A stretch of 64,000 nucleotides of DNA from Bacteroidota bacterium (GCA_018267725.1 JAFDXY010000015.1:1-64000), one strand, 5' to 3'; shown: positions 45,850 to 54,098, numbered from the stretch's first letter. The notes: generated by a model from the sequence alone, not told the origin. Program-made: numbers and translations.

Positions 45850-46481
45850 TAATTGCGAATTAAGGTTAAGAATTTTTCTGCTTTTGCAATGTCGTTAGTT
45901 TCTTTACTTGCAATAGTTATAAGTTCTCCCAATTTTGCTTTTGAAAGCATTGACGAAAAATAATTCATATCGTTTGAAACAAGTTCGTTGCAGTAATAAA
46001 AAACGTGTTTAAAGTTCAGTGCAGTTTGGAATCCTTTTTCCGGCGAGTACTTTAAAAATGATTTTTCTGTTGGATAAGAATTTAAAGAGAGAAAACCCTG
46101 AATAACACCTGATTTTTTTAAGAAATCAACTTTCTTTAAATAGCTGTCTGTAATTGGGCTATTACCTAAAACCACTATTGGAATTTTTGTTGAAGAAATA
46201 CCCGAAACTCTTATGTTGATTGATTTTCCAATTGCTTTCAGCATACTGTCTGAACGCATTAAAGAAGGCTGCCCTTTGTGTGTTTTATAATCACCAATTA
46301 ATTTTATTGAGTCAGGTTGTTCAAACTGATAATTTGATACAATGCTCATTTTGATTTCAAAAAGTAACTTTATGTTTTCAGCTTTTTGGTTAATGTCATT
46401 GGTTGTGCAAAATGCTAAATCTGCACTTGTTTGTCTTGAAAGTCCAAGTTCTTCACAAACAACACTAACTATTAACTGCAA
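45849..46481 (-). CDS. C-terminal part of a frameshifted type II restriction endonuclease
   Basis: The open frame gives 210 aa from a TTG at 46481, but this is probably not an independent start. SADLAF at about residues 19-24 and LLFEIK at about 39-44 (D ... ExK) resemble a PD-(D/E)XK nuclease core. The last 17 bp of the upstream fragment overlap its start in another frame, and one base too many separates the two frames. With the upstream fragment it would form a single nuclease of about 285 residues. It directly precedes a methyltransferase gene, so restriction endonuclease is inferred mainly from context. I do not recognise the specific nuclease family. Confidence 0.65.
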   Translation of the reverse strand: MQLIVSVVCEELGLSRQTSADLAFCTTNDINQKAENIKLLFEIKMSIVSNYQFEQPDSIKLIGDYKTHKGQPSLMRSDSMLKAIGKSINIRVSGISSTKIPIVVLGNSPITDSYLKKVDFLKKSGVIQGFLSLNSYPTEKSFLKYSPEKGFQTALNFKHVFYYCNELVSNDMNYFSSMLSKAKLGELITIASKETNDIAKAEKFLTLIRN

Positions 46482-46713
46482 ACAACCCTAATTCTTTTGC
46501 AATTGGTTCAAAAAACGATCTACACCATTTTTCTGTAAATTGTCCAATAAGTGAATTTCTACTTTGCAGCGTTTGACCTTCTGCGTCTACTCCTTTAGGT
46601 ATATATGCAAAATAGCCCGATTGTAATTTATAAAACAATTGTTCAGGCGAAGCAAAATTTTTTAAAGCTTCATTAAAAAATTGCAATTCTTTCTCGCTAT
46701 TCCAAAGGTTCAT
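46465..46713 (-). CDS. N-terminal fragment of the frameshifted restriction endonuclease
   Basis: From the ATG at 46713 (MNLWNSEKELQFFNEALKNF) this gives 82 aa ending KELGLFAVNS at a TAG (46465-46467). The sequence after that stop continues sensibly as VVCEELGLSRQTSADLA in a frame shifted by one base. An in-frame TTG at 46746 also exists but lies upstream of the predicted promoter -7 box. The fragment alone has no catalytic motif. The gene is either broken, read through by a programmed shift, or misassembled by one base. Confidence 0.6.
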   Translation of the reverse strand: MNLWNSEKELQFFNEALKNFASPEQLFYKLQSGYFAYIPKGVDAEGQTLQSRNSLIGQFTEKWCRSFFEPIAKELGLFAVNS

Positions 46714-46734
46714 TAATACGATTTTATTTGGTTT

Positions 46735-46742
46735 CAAATTTA
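46735..46742 (-). promoter_or_regulatory. Putative -7 element of the restriction-modification operon
   Basis: The minus strand reads TAAATTTG, an exact TAnnTTTG match, 21 bp upstream of the ATG at 46713. The right-hand neighbour is a perfect inverted repeat whose near arm starts 6 bp away. Confidence 0.5.
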
Positions 46743-46747
46743 GCAAG

Positions 46748-46800
46748 TTTATAGAATGTTCATTGCCACTATAGTCAATAGTTTTATAACATTCTATAAA
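46748..46800. repeat. Perfect 13-bp inverted repeat upstream of the restriction-modification genes
   Basis: TTTATAGAATGTT (46748-46760) and AACATTCTATAAA (46788-46800) are perfect inverse copies separated by 27 bp. The left arm lies between the expected -33 and -7 positions of the restriction-modification promoter, where an operator would block transcription. There is no T run, so a terminator for the upstream gene is less likely. Confidence 0.75.
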
Positions 46801-46807
46801 TATTTAT

Positions 46808-47911
46808 TTAAAACAATCTCAAACTCTCACCGGGTCTTCTGAATTTAGTAGTATCTAATTCCCAACGCTCGGCATTTAAACCGTATAGTTTATTGTATTT
46901 AATATATTGTTGTCGTACTAATTCTGCAACAGGCCCTTCGCCACGCATACGTTTTCCAAAACGACTATCATTTACTTGTCCGCCATGTGCAGTTTCTATT
47001 AAATGCCAAACTTTATCTGCTCTATCTGCAAAATTTTTATACAACCAATCATGAAACATAATTTTTATGGCACCATTTAATCGTATAAAAGTATAAGCAG
47101 AAAATACAGCACCATTATCGCTGGCCGCTTTCATAATACGTTGCATTTCATGTTCATTTAAACCTGGTATCATTGGCCCAAGCATTACGCCCATTCTTAC
47201 ACCTGCTTCACTTAACTCTTTTATAATGCGTAAGCGTTGTAATGCAGTGGTAGTGCGTGGCTCCATTACTCTTCTTAAATCTTCATTAAAAGAAGTTATA
47301 CTTACCAATATGCTTATTAGTTTTTTCTTTGCCATTTCTTGCAATAAATCTTTATCTCTTAACATGCCTGCATTTTTAGTAATCATGCCAACAGGTTGAT
47401 TAAATTCATTACACACTTCTAACAAACTTCTTGTTATTCTAAATTTTTTTTCTGCGGGCTGATAACAATCTGTATTACCACTTAAACTTATAGGTACACA
47501 TTCCCAATTTTTATTCATTAAAAATTTTCTTAATAATATAGCTGCATTTTTCTTTACAATAATTTTTCTTTCAAAATCTAACCCTGCACTGTAACCCCAG
47601 TATTCATGAGCATTTCGGGCATAGCAATATATACAACCATGCTCACAACCTTGGTAAGGGTTCATACTGTAAAACATACCTACATCGGGGCTTTCAACTT
47701 TATTTACAATAGTTTTTGCATTGTCTTCTAAATAAATAGTGGCATCATTAGTTTCCGACCAATCATCAATTGCTTCAATATGTTCTTTTACTTTTTGGTT
47801 GGTTAAAAATTTATTCTTTGTATTTATTTGTGCACCTCTTCCTTTTAAATAAGTATCAACAATTTCAGATGGTTTGGGTTTGGCGTTGGGGTTATCATTA
47901 ATATTTTTCAT
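46808..47911 (-). CDS. PA0069/Rv2578c-family radical SAM protein
   Basis: This 367-aa protein has the radical SAM cluster motif CEHGCIYCYARNAHEYWG (CxxxCxxC, about residues 89-96), within MNPYQGCEHGCIYCYA. The sequence around it and the C-terminal RMRGEGPVAELVRQQYIKY match the SPL-like family that includes PA0069 and Rv2578c, of unknown reaction. It binds a [4Fe-4S] cluster and cleaves S-adenosylmethionine. It precedes the restriction-modification operon on the same strand, separated by the inverted repeat. Confidence 0.88.
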   Translation of the reverse strand: MKNINDNPNAKPKPSEIVDTYLKGRGAQINTKNKFLTNQKVKEHIEAIDDWSETNDATIYLEDNAKTIVNKVESPDVGMFYSMNPYQGCEHGCIYCYARNAHEYWGYSAGLDFERKIIVKKNAAILLRKFLMNKNWECVPISLSGNTDCYQPAEKKFRITRSLLEVCNEFNQPVGMITKNAGMLRDKDLLQEMAKKKLISILVSITSFNEDLRRVMEPRTTTALQRLRIIKELSEAGVRMGVMLGPMIPGLNEHEMQRIMKAASDNGAVFSAYTFIRLNGAIKIMFHDWLYKNFADRADKVWHLIETAHGGQVNDSRFGKRMRGEGPVAELVRQQYIKYNKLYGLNAERWELDTTKFRRPGESLRLF

Positions 47912-47966
47912 GATATGATAATTATGCGTAAAAATTTGTTGTCGAAAATTGTGTTTCTATATTTAT

Positions 47967-48611
47967 TTATAAAAACAACAAAGCGTTTTGCGTAACTGTT
48001 GGTGCAACTTTATTTAATAAAACAAATTGTGTAACAACCGAAAAATTTTTATTATTTATTTGCCTTTTTAATAATAGAATTTCATTAACCATAAAACTTG
48101 CTTTAAAATTTTCATGCATGTATTTATTCCATCCTTTTTCGTATTGAAAGGGTAATAATTTTTTGGCAATGGTTATATGTGGTTCGGTTATAAAATGCCC
48201 TTTGTTCCACTTATCTAATTTTACTAATGGCTGTAATGGTTTTAAAGATTTTACTAAATTGATGATATTGTTTTTTGTAATAATGTTTACGTAGATGGTA
48301 TGTGATGGAAAGCTTCCAAAACCATCTATAACTATTTGAAATGAAGAAGCTGCTTCAATTAATAATTTCATTTTAGTAATAATTTTTCTTTCCATCATTT
48401 CCATTTGTAAAAATCTAAGCAAGGTTATTTGTGGTTTGCCATGTAAAGCAGCGGGGCAATCAACTTCAATCGAAAATTGTTTTTTTATTTCTGTTATTTT
48501 TTGTTGTACATCTTCAGAAGGGGAAATAATTAATAAATAATCATGCAAATTCAATTGTTTATTAGTGAAAGATTCTGTTACTAATTCGTTATCTAAAAAA
48601 GGTTGTTGCAT
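47967..48611 (-). CDS. 2'-5' RNA ligase (LigT/2H phosphoesterase) superfamily protein
   Basis: This 214-aa protein shows the second HxT motif of the 2H phosphoesterase fold (EPHITIAKKL), while the first is altered (HGKPQITLLRF, with T five residues after H). Hydrophobic strands and length fit LigT-like proteins, which act on RNA 2'-5' or cyclic phosphate bonds. The altered first motif leaves activity in doubt. It lies 7 bp downstream of a small orphan gene and 55 bp upstream of the radical SAM gene. Confidence 0.7.
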   Translation of the reverse strand: MQQPFLDNELVTESFTNKQLNLHDYLLIISPSEDVQQKITEIKKQFSIEVDCPAALHGKPQITLLRFLQMEMMERKIITKMKLLIEAASSFQIVIDGFGSFPSHTIYVNIITKNNIINLVKSLKPLQPLVKLDKWNKGHFITEPHITIAKKLLPFQYEKGWNKYMHENFKASFMVNEILLLKRQINNKNFSVVTQFVLLNKVAPTVTQNALLFL

Positions 48612-48618
48612 GTTTTAT

Positions 48619-48975
48619 TTATAACAATATTCTGTTGATCAATTTTTCTTCTCCGCCTGCATTAGTTTTGTATAAACACAAAGCATACAGTTGCTCTTTT
48701 ATATAATGCTGATTAATATAGTTTAATACTTGCACAGCCGGAATGTTTAATGTTGATTGCCATTGTTGCATAGTGCTGCATATTAAAGTATGAGTGCTGC
48801 AAAGGCTTCCATCACTTTGTAAACAAAGGTTTTGCAAATGCCTATACAATATATTTTCGGCTTGCTCTTCTGCACAAAAACCTGCTAATGCCAATATTGT
48901 TTTAGTACTATTACACTCTGCAACAATTTTATATTGCTTATGGTTTTTACTACAGTTTAATAAAATTTTATTCAT
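48619..48975 (-). CDS. Hypothetical protein, 118 aa
   Basis: The gene starts at the ATG at 48975 (MNKILLNCSKNHKQYKIVAE); an in-frame start eight codons earlier is less likely. The protein contains eight cysteines in 118 residues, including CAEEQAENILYRHLQNLCLQ and STHTLICSTMQQWQS, but no CxxC pair that would suggest a zinc ribbon. I recognise no family. It sits directly upstream of the LigT-like gene and may be cotranscribed with it. The high cysteine content is unusual for this genome. Confidence 0.5.
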   Translation of the reverse strand: MNKILLNCSKNHKQYKIVAECNSTKTILALAGFCAEEQAENILYRHLQNLCLQSDGSLCSTHTLICSTMQQWQSTLNIPAVQVLNYINQHYIKEQLYALCLYKTNAGGEEKLINRILL

Positions 48976-49134
48976 AAAATATATTTTAAAGGCTAACAAT
49001 TATAGCATAAAAATACTAATTAATTTAGTATTATAGAAAATAAAATTATCTTTCTTAAAAGCTTTTATAAATGAATACTTGCTACTACAGCAAATTGCAT
49101 TAATTTCACGCCCAATTTTAAAGAGCAAAAAATT

Positions 49135-50769
49135 ATGGCTGAAGTAATTTTAATGCCCCGCTTAAGTGATACAATGACAGAAGGTGTTATTGCTGCATGG
49201 CACAAAAAAGTGGGTGATACAGTTAAAAAAGGAGATTTATTGGCAGAAATAGAAACCGATAAAGCCACTATGGAATTAGAAAGTTACCAAAACGGAACTT
49301 TATTACATATTGGTACTGCAAAAGGCGGAAAACTTCAGGTAAACGATTTATTGGCAATAATTGGTAATGCCGGTGAAGATATTAGTGGGTTAATTAATGC
49401 AAACCCAACTACAGCAACAGAAGTAAAAGATACTGCTACTAAAAAAGCAGATGAACCAAAAGCAACAACCAATCAACCATCTTCTTCAATTGATATTAGC
49501 AAAATGGAAGAAGTAGTTTTAATGCCTCGTTTAAGTGATACTATGACAGAAGGCGTTATTGCAAGTTGGCAAAAAAATATTGGTGATGCTGTTAAGAAAG
49601 GAGAAGTATTAGCAGATATTGAAACCGATAAAGCCACCATGGAATTAGAAAGTTATAAAGATGGAGTTTTATTATACCAAGGTGCAAAAGCAGGAGAGAA
49701 AATTTTAGTAAATGATTTGTTATGCATTATTGGTAAACAAGGCTTAGATGTAAATGCAATAGTAGCTGCCGTAAAATCTGGAAGCGGAAATACAGAAAGT
49801 GTAAAAAGTGAAAATGAAACATCCAATTCAAAAAGCGAAATCTCTTTAAAAGCGGAAGTTTCAAATCAAACAACAGAAATAGTTAATGAAGGAAGAATAT
49901 TTGCTTCTCCTTTAGCAAAAAAATTAGCAGAAGAAAAAGGAATTGATTTAAAATATGTAAAAGGAAGTGGAGATAACGGCAGAATTACAAAAAACGATAT
50001 TGATAATTACAAACAGACAACAGACAATAGACCGCAGACTACAGAAACTGCTGCACCAAAACCATCGACTGTTGACCGTAGACTATCGACTTCTTTTGAT
50101 GAAGTTCCTGTTTCGCAAATGCGTAAAGTAATTGCCAAACGTTTAAGTGAAAGTTTATTTACTGCACCGCATTTTTATTTAACAATGAGTATTAATATGG
50201 ATGCAGCCGTTGCAGCCCGTACTAAGCTAAACGAAAATGCCAAAGTAAAAATTAGCTTTAACGATTTAGTGTTGAAAGCAACAGCAGTTGCACTAAAACA
50301 ACATCCAAAAATTAATAGTAGTTGGTTAGGAGATAAAATTAGATATAATCATAATATAAATATTGGCGTAGCTGTTGCAGTTGATGAAGGTTTATTAGTG
50401 CCCGTTGTTCGCAATGCAGATGCTTTAAGTTTAAGCCAAATAACTACACAAGTAAAAGATTTTGCACAAAAAGCAAAAGATAAAAAATTGCAACCCTCAG
50501 ATTGGGAAGGAAGCACATTTACTATTTCTAATTTAGGAATGTTTGGAATAGATGAGTTTACCGCAATTATTAATCCACCCGATGCATGTATCTTAGCTGT
50601 AGGTGGTATTTCGCAAATACCTGTTGTAAAAAACAATCAAATTGTTGTAGGAAATATTATGAAAGTAACTTTAAGTTGCGATCACAGAGTAGTTGATGGT
50701 GCAACAGGAGCAGCCTTTTTACAAACACTTAAAAGTTTATTAGAAGAACCTTTAAGAATGATGATATAA
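49135..50769 (+). CDS. Dihydrolipoamide acetyltransferase, E2 of the pyruvate dehydrogenase complex
   Basis: This 544-aa protein transfers the acetyl group from lipoamide to CoA. It has two lipoyl domains with ETDKATMELESY (residues about 40-51 and 163-174; the lysine is lipoylated), a subunit-binding domain (FASPLAKKLAEEKGIDLK, about 260-295) and a catalytic domain (about 325-544) with SCDHRVVDGATG holding the active-site His and Asp. The linkers contain runs of 7-bp repeats, giving segments such as QTTDNRPQTTE and STVDRRLST. The gene is often called aceF or pdhC. E1 and E3 are not in this window. Confidence 0.95.
   Translation: MAEVILMPRLSDTMTEGVIAAWHKKVGDTVKKGDLLAEIETDKATMELESYQNGTLLHIGTAKGGKLQVNDLLAIIGNAGEDISGLINANPTTATEVKDTATKKADEPKATTNQPSSSIDISKMEEVVLMPRLSDTMTEGVIASWQKNIGDAVKKGEVLADIETDKATMELESYKDGVLLYQGAKAGEKILVNDLLCIIGKQGLDVNAIVAAVKSGSGNTESVKSENETSNSKSEISLKAEVSNQTTEIVNEGRIFASPLAKKLAEEKGIDLKYVKGSGDNGRITKNDIDNYKQTTDNRPQTTETAAPKPSTVDRRLSTSFDEVPVSQMRKVIAKRLSESLFTAPHFYLTMSINMDAAVAARTKLNENAKVKISFNDLVLKATAVALKQHPKINSSWLGDKIRYNHNINIGVAVAVDEGLLVPVVRNADALSLSQITTQVKDFAQKAKDKKLQPSDWEGSTFTISNLGMFGIDEFTAIINPPDACILAVGGISQIPVVKNNQIVVGNIMKVTLSCDHRVVDGATGAAFLQTLKSLLEEPLRMMI
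49798..49846 (+). repeat. Possible degenerate heptamer array in the E2 gene linker
   Basis: Seven 7-bp units, all starting with A, read AGTGTAA, AAAGTGA, AAATGAA, ACATCCA, ATTCAAA, AAGCGAA, ATCTCTT. The periodicity is weaker than in the other arrays. It encodes the linker after the second lipoyl domain. Confidence 0.35.
50014..50048 (+). repeat. Tandem heptamer array in the E2 gene (first)
   Basis: Units read CAGACAA, CAGACAA, TAGACCG, CAGACTA and a degenerate CAGAAAC (pattern YAGACNN). They encode the linker between the subunit-binding and catalytic domains (QTTDNRPQTTE). Confidence 0.8.
50062..50096 (+). repeat. Tandem heptamer array in the E2 gene (second)
   Basis: Units from 50065 read TCGACTG, TTGACCG, TAGACTA, TCGACTT (pattern YNGACYN). 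They keep the GAC core of the array 15 bp upstream and encode PSTVDRRLSTS in the same linker. Confidence 0.8.
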
Positions 50770-50792
50770 CATATTAATTAAAATAATAACGC

Positions 50793-50821
50793 AAAAGGAG
50801 CAACTAATAATTGCTCCTTTT
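50793..50821. terminator. Bidirectional terminator between the E2 gene and the aminotransferase gene
   Basis: Perfect 11-base arms (AAAAGGAGCAA and TTGCTCCTTTT) enclose a 7-base loop, with A/T runs outside. The arms match those of the terminator at 22647-22673. Confidence 0.88.
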
Positions 50822-50854
50822 ATTTTTGATTTAACTTTCTTTCTTAAAAATTAT

Positions 50855-52117
50855 TTAGCTAAGTTTAGCCAACGCAGTTTCTAATTGGTTAAACATTATT
50901 TCAATATCTGCTTCGTTACTTGTGCCAACACTTAATCTATACCAAGTACTGTTGGCTGCACCAAATGCAGTAAACGGAACAATTGCCAATTTAGCTTCAC
51001 TTAAAATATAATCTGTAACGTTAGATTGTGTTTGCAATAATTTACCGTCTGCAGTGGTTTTACCAATTAAATTTATTTTAATAGTTAAGTAAATAGCAGC
51101 TTGTGGTGCAACAGCATCTACATTATATCCTTTGTTTTTTAACGCAATAAACCCTGTATAAAAAAGTTGCAAGCGTTTTTCAATTTCGCTTTTAAAATGT
51201 ATAAAATATTTTTGTATATTTTCTTTTTGAAGAAGATAAGCAGCAACCGCTTTTTGTTCTGCCATAGGAGCCCATGCACCTAAATGACTAAGTATTGCTT
51301 TCATTTTTGAAATAATATATGCAGGCCCCATGCTCCAACCAACACGCACACCTGTTGCAGCAAATGCTTTTGATATTCCATCAACAAAAATGGTATATTC
51401 TCTCATAGCAGGGTTAATAGAAACAGGATTGTAATGCTCTGTTGTGCCATACGTTAATGTCCAATACATTTGATCGAACATTACATATAATTTTTTTTCA
51501 TCCTCTTTTCTTTTTGCATTTTCTTCTAAAACCAAAGTGCAAATTTTTTCTAATTCATTTTTGTTAAGCGTTGTGCCTGTTGGGTTTTGCGGCGTACACA
51601 AACAAAGCAATACAGCAGCTTTTAAATGCGGTGCAATATCTTCAGCCGTAGGCATAAAATTATTTTCAAGCTTACAATCAATTAAACAATGTTCTCCATC
51701 GGTTAAATGCACGTAATGGTTATTATTCCATGAAGGAACACCGTAAATAACTTTATCTCCTTTATCTACAATTGTTCTAAAAATTGCATAAATCAAAGGC
51801 CTTCCGCCCGATGCAATTTGAATTTCAGATACATCATAACTTAAACCTTCCCATTCTTTTAAAAAACTACTTACTGCTTTTCTTAATTCTAAAACACCAT
51901 CGCCCGGCGGATAATTGGTATGATGTTGTTGGTAAGATTGTATTATTAAATTTTCTAATTCATTAGGTATAGGGAAAATATTAGGATTAAAATCTCCAAT
52001 AGTATAATTGTATATTTTTTCTCCGTTTCTAATTCTTTCACTAATGGCATTGCCTAATTTTACAATTTCGCTGCCTATTAATGTTTCAGCAAGGTGGCTA
52101 AGTTTTGGATGGTTCAT
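50855..52117 (-). CDS. Class I/II pyridoxal phosphate-dependent aminotransferase
   Basis: This 420-aa fold-type I aminotransferase has the PLP lysine in DGISKAFAATGVRVGW, the NPTG loop (CTPQNPTGTT) and VMFDQMYW with the aspartate that binds the pyridine nitrogen. It resembles aspartate aminotransferases. The amino donor and acceptor cannot be fixed without an alignment. It converges with the E2 gene and starts almost directly at a TAnnTTTG box. Confidence 0.88.
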   Translation of the reverse strand: MNHPKLSHLAETLIGSEIVKLGNAISERIRNGEKIYNYTIGDFNPNIFPIPNELENLIIQSYQQHHTNYPPGDGVLELRKAVSSFLKEWEGLSYDVSEIQIASGGRPLIYAIFRTIVDKGDKVIYGVPSWNNNHYVHLTDGEHCLIDCKLENNFMPTAEDIAPHLKAAVLLCLCTPQNPTGTTLNKNELEKICTLVLEENAKRKEDEKKLYVMFDQMYWTLTYGTTEHYNPVSINPAMREYTIFVDGISKAFAATGVRVGWSMGPAYIISKMKAILSHLGAWAPMAEQKAVAAYLLQKENIQKYFIHFKSEIEKRLQLFYTGFIALKNKGYNVDAVAPQAAIYLTIKINLIGKTTADGKLLQTQSNVTDYILSEAKLAIVPFTAFGAANSTWYRLSVGTSNEADIEIMFNQLETALAKLS

Positions 52118-52121
52118 AAAA

Positions 52122-52129
52122 CAAAAATA
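52122..52129 (-). promoter_or_regulatory. Putative -7 element at the aminotransferase start codon
   Basis: The minus strand reads TATTTTTG, four T and the ATG at 52117, identical in 15 positions to the gatC start region. This predicts a leaderless or nearly leaderless mRNA. Confidence 0.4.
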
Positions 52130-52218
52130 TCAATTTAGGTTTTATACAAGTAACCATTCAGAAAATAAAAATATTGCGATAAAGTATTTTGAAAAATTTA
52201 TTACTAATAAAATGCAGG

Positions 52219-52764
52219 TTAATGCTTTTTATTATAATTATTTTCGGCTTCTTGTGCTTTTTTAAAATCTAATACTACACCATTAATACAATAACGCAAA
52301 CCTGTTGGTGGCGGGCCATCATCAAACACATGCCCTAAATGGCTTTTGCACCTTCCACATTCAACTTCGGTTCTTTTCATTCCATGACTGTTATCGGGCA
52401 GATAAATAATAGAACTTTTACTTATTGGTTCATAAAAACTTGGCCAACCGCAACCACTTTCAAACTTTGTATTGCTTTTAAACAAAGGGTTTCCGCAAAC
52501 GGCACAATAATAAGTTCCTATTTCTTTAAATTTTTCGTATTTGCTTGTCCATGGGCTTTCGGTTCCTTTTTGACGTGCTATATCATAAACTTCAGGACTT
52601 AAAATTTTCTGCCATTCTTCATTTTTTACTACAACTTTATTGGTATCTGAATTTGAGTAGTATGGATTGTTTTTATTCATGTCAGGTTTATTTTTTGTGC
52701 TGTTTTGTGCGTTGCAATTTATAAAAAATATAATGCTTGCAAAAAAGGTTATAATGCGTTTCAT
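52219..52764 (-). CDS. msrB: Peptide-methionine (R)-S-oxide reductase MsrB, exported
   Basis: This 181-aa protein reduces the R form of methionine sulfoxide in proteins. It has an N-terminal hydrophobic leader with a possible lipobox (MKRIITFFASIIFFINCNAQ) and the MsrB domain with the first zinc pair YYCAVCGNPLF, SGCGWPSFYEP, the second pair CGRCKSHLGHVF and the catalytic RYCINGVVLDF. The export signal suggests it repairs periplasmic or membrane proteins. Confidence 0.93.
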   Translation of the reverse strand: MKRIITFFASIIFFINCNAQNSTKNKPDMNKNNPYYSNSDTNKVVVKNEEWQKILSPEVYDIARQKGTESPWTSKYEKFKEIGTYYCAVCGNPLFKSNTKFESGCGWPSFYEPISKSSIIYLPDNSHGMKRTEVECGRCKSHLGHVFDDGPPPTGLRYCINGVVLDFKKAQEAENNYNKKH

Positions 52765-52853
52765 AACTTTTAATTTACCCTGTTTAATACAATTGTAAAA
52801 GGTACAAAATCAAGTTAAATGCAATTTGTTAAATTTTTTTAAACACACCACCT

Positions 52854-52861
52854 TATATTTG
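52854..52861 (+). promoter_or_regulatory. Putative -7 element for adk
   Basis: TATATTTG matches TAnnTTTG exactly, 25 bp upstream of the adk ATG. A TTTG occurs 25 bp further upstream, slightly too far for the consensus. Confidence 0.4.
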
Positions 52862-52886
52862 TTGCTCAAGTAAGGTTTGTAAGTAA

Positions 52887-53465
52887 ATGTTCAATATTAT
52901 ACTCTTTGGCCCTCCCGGTAGTGGAAAAGGTACGCAAAGTAAACTTTTAATTGAAAAATATGGCTTAGTGCATTTAAGCACAGGCGATTTATTGCGTAGT
53001 GAAATAGCTGCCAAAACTGCTTTAGGTATTGAAGCAAAAGCTTTAATGGATAAAGGACAATTAGTGCCGGATGAAGTGGTGGTTGGAATGATTAGCTCTG
53101 TATTAGATGCAAAGCCTAACGCAAAAGGTTTTTTGTTTGATGGTTTTCCTAGAACAGAAGCACAAAGTGAAGCCTTAGATAATCTTTTAAAACTAAAGAA
53201 AAGTGAAATAGGTGTAGTGTTGGCTTTAGATGTAAATGAAGATGAATTAATTAAACGCCTTATTAACCGTGCATTAACCAGCGGCCGAAGTGATGATGCC
53301 AACCCCGAAGTACAAAAGAAAAGGCAAGAAGTATATAAAAAAGAAACTTTACCTGTTGCAGCTTACTACAATAAATTTAATAAAGTGGTTCATGTAAAAG
53401 GTGAAGGAACTGTTGAAGAAATTTTTTCTTCTTTGTGCAGCGAAATAGAGAAACGATTGTCTTAA
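52887..53465 (+). CDS. adk: Adenylate kinase
   Basis: This 192-aa enzyme interconverts ATP plus AMP with two ADP. It has the P-loop GPPGSGKGTQ (residues 7-16), the AMP-binding HLSTGDLLRSE and FDGFPRTEAQ. The region after RLINRALTSGRSDDANPEV is the short-lid form without a zinc-binding insertion, which explains the length below the usual 214 residues. It has its own promoter-like box and terminator. Confidence 0.96.
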   Translation: MFNIILFGPPGSGKGTQSKLLIEKYGLVHLSTGDLLRSEIAAKTALGIEAKALMDKGQLVPDEVVVGMISSVLDAKPNAKGFLFDGFPRTEAQSEALDNLLKLKKSEIGVVLALDVNEDELIKRLINRALTSGRSDDANPEVQKKRQEVYKKETLPVAAYYNKFNKVVHVKGEGTVEEIFSSLCSEIEKRLS

Positions 53466-53497
53466 TTATCATAACTTATTTCCAAAACTAACTGCTA

Positions 53498-53532
53498 AAG
53501 CCGTCTCATATTCATTAATTGAGACGGTTTTT
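53498..53532 (+). terminator. Rho-independent terminator after adk
   Basis: Arms AAGCCGTCTCA and TGAGACGGTTT pair with one wobble around an 11-base loop and run into T residues. It starts 33 bp after the adk stop. Confidence 0.85.
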
Positions 53533-53624
53533 TATTTTCAGCCCTTTTTTTCTTGTTCTATTTTAATATATTGCTAAAGTTAAAATTATTTAGCAACTTA
53601 TTTTTTTACCTGCAATCTAAAAAT

Positions 53625-54098
53625 ATGAATCAAGAAAAAATTTCATTCATACAACAACAGTTTGTACCCTTAGTTCAAACATTATCAATAAACACAAAAC
53701 CAAAATGGGGTTTAATGAATGCACAACAAATGGTTGAACATGTAACTGCATTCTTCAACATATCTACCGAAAAAATAAAATTCCCTTTGGTTACACCCGA
53801 AGAACATTTGCCCAAACTAAAAGCATTTTTACATAGCAATAAACCCTTTCAAGAAAACACAAAAGCACCTGAAACTATTATTCCTGCTACACCTTTGCCT
53901 TTGCAATATGCAGATATGCCAACTGCCATAAACAAATTGCAACAAGCCATTGAAAATTTTTTCAATTATTTTAAAGATGATGCAAACAAAACCACTTTGC
54001 ATCCGGTATTTGGATATTTAAATTTTGAAGACTGGATATTGTTACATTACAAACATTGCATGCACCATGCCCACCAATTTAATTTGGTGAATGAATAA
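53625..54098 (+). CDS. DinB-like/DUF1569 family protein
   Basis: The protein is 157 aa from the ATG at 53625 (MNQEKISFIQQQFVPL); the longer open frame overlaps leader sequence. It is a four-helix bundle with histidines in the DinB-like metal-site positions: MVEHVTAFF early and HYKHCMHHAHQF near the C-terminus. DUF1569 proteins of this type bind a metal, but their reaction is unknown. It precedes paaZ by 45 bp on the same strand. Confidence 0.75.
   Translation: MNQEKISFIQQQFVPLVQTLSINTKPKWGLMNAQQMVEHVTAFFNISTEKIKFPLVTPEEHLPKLKAFLHSNKPFQENTKAPETIIPATPLPLQYADMPTAINKLQQAIENFFNYFKDDANKTTLHPVFGYLNFEDWILLHYKHCMHHAHQFNLVNE

Noticed and set aside
46465..46481. Programmed ribosomal frameshift in the restriction nuclease gene
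   Set aside because: No slippery heptamer or following hairpin was seen at the junction, so a mutation or a sequence error is the simpler reading.
50014..50096. CRISPR-like repeat in the E2 gene
   Set aside because: Units are 7 bp without spacers, lie in a coding frame, and no cas genes are present.
52853..53302. A 149-aa minus-strand reading frame opposite adk
   Set aside because: It lies fully antisense to a clear adenylate kinase with all motifs, and its composition is what codon bias of the sense gene gives on the other strand.
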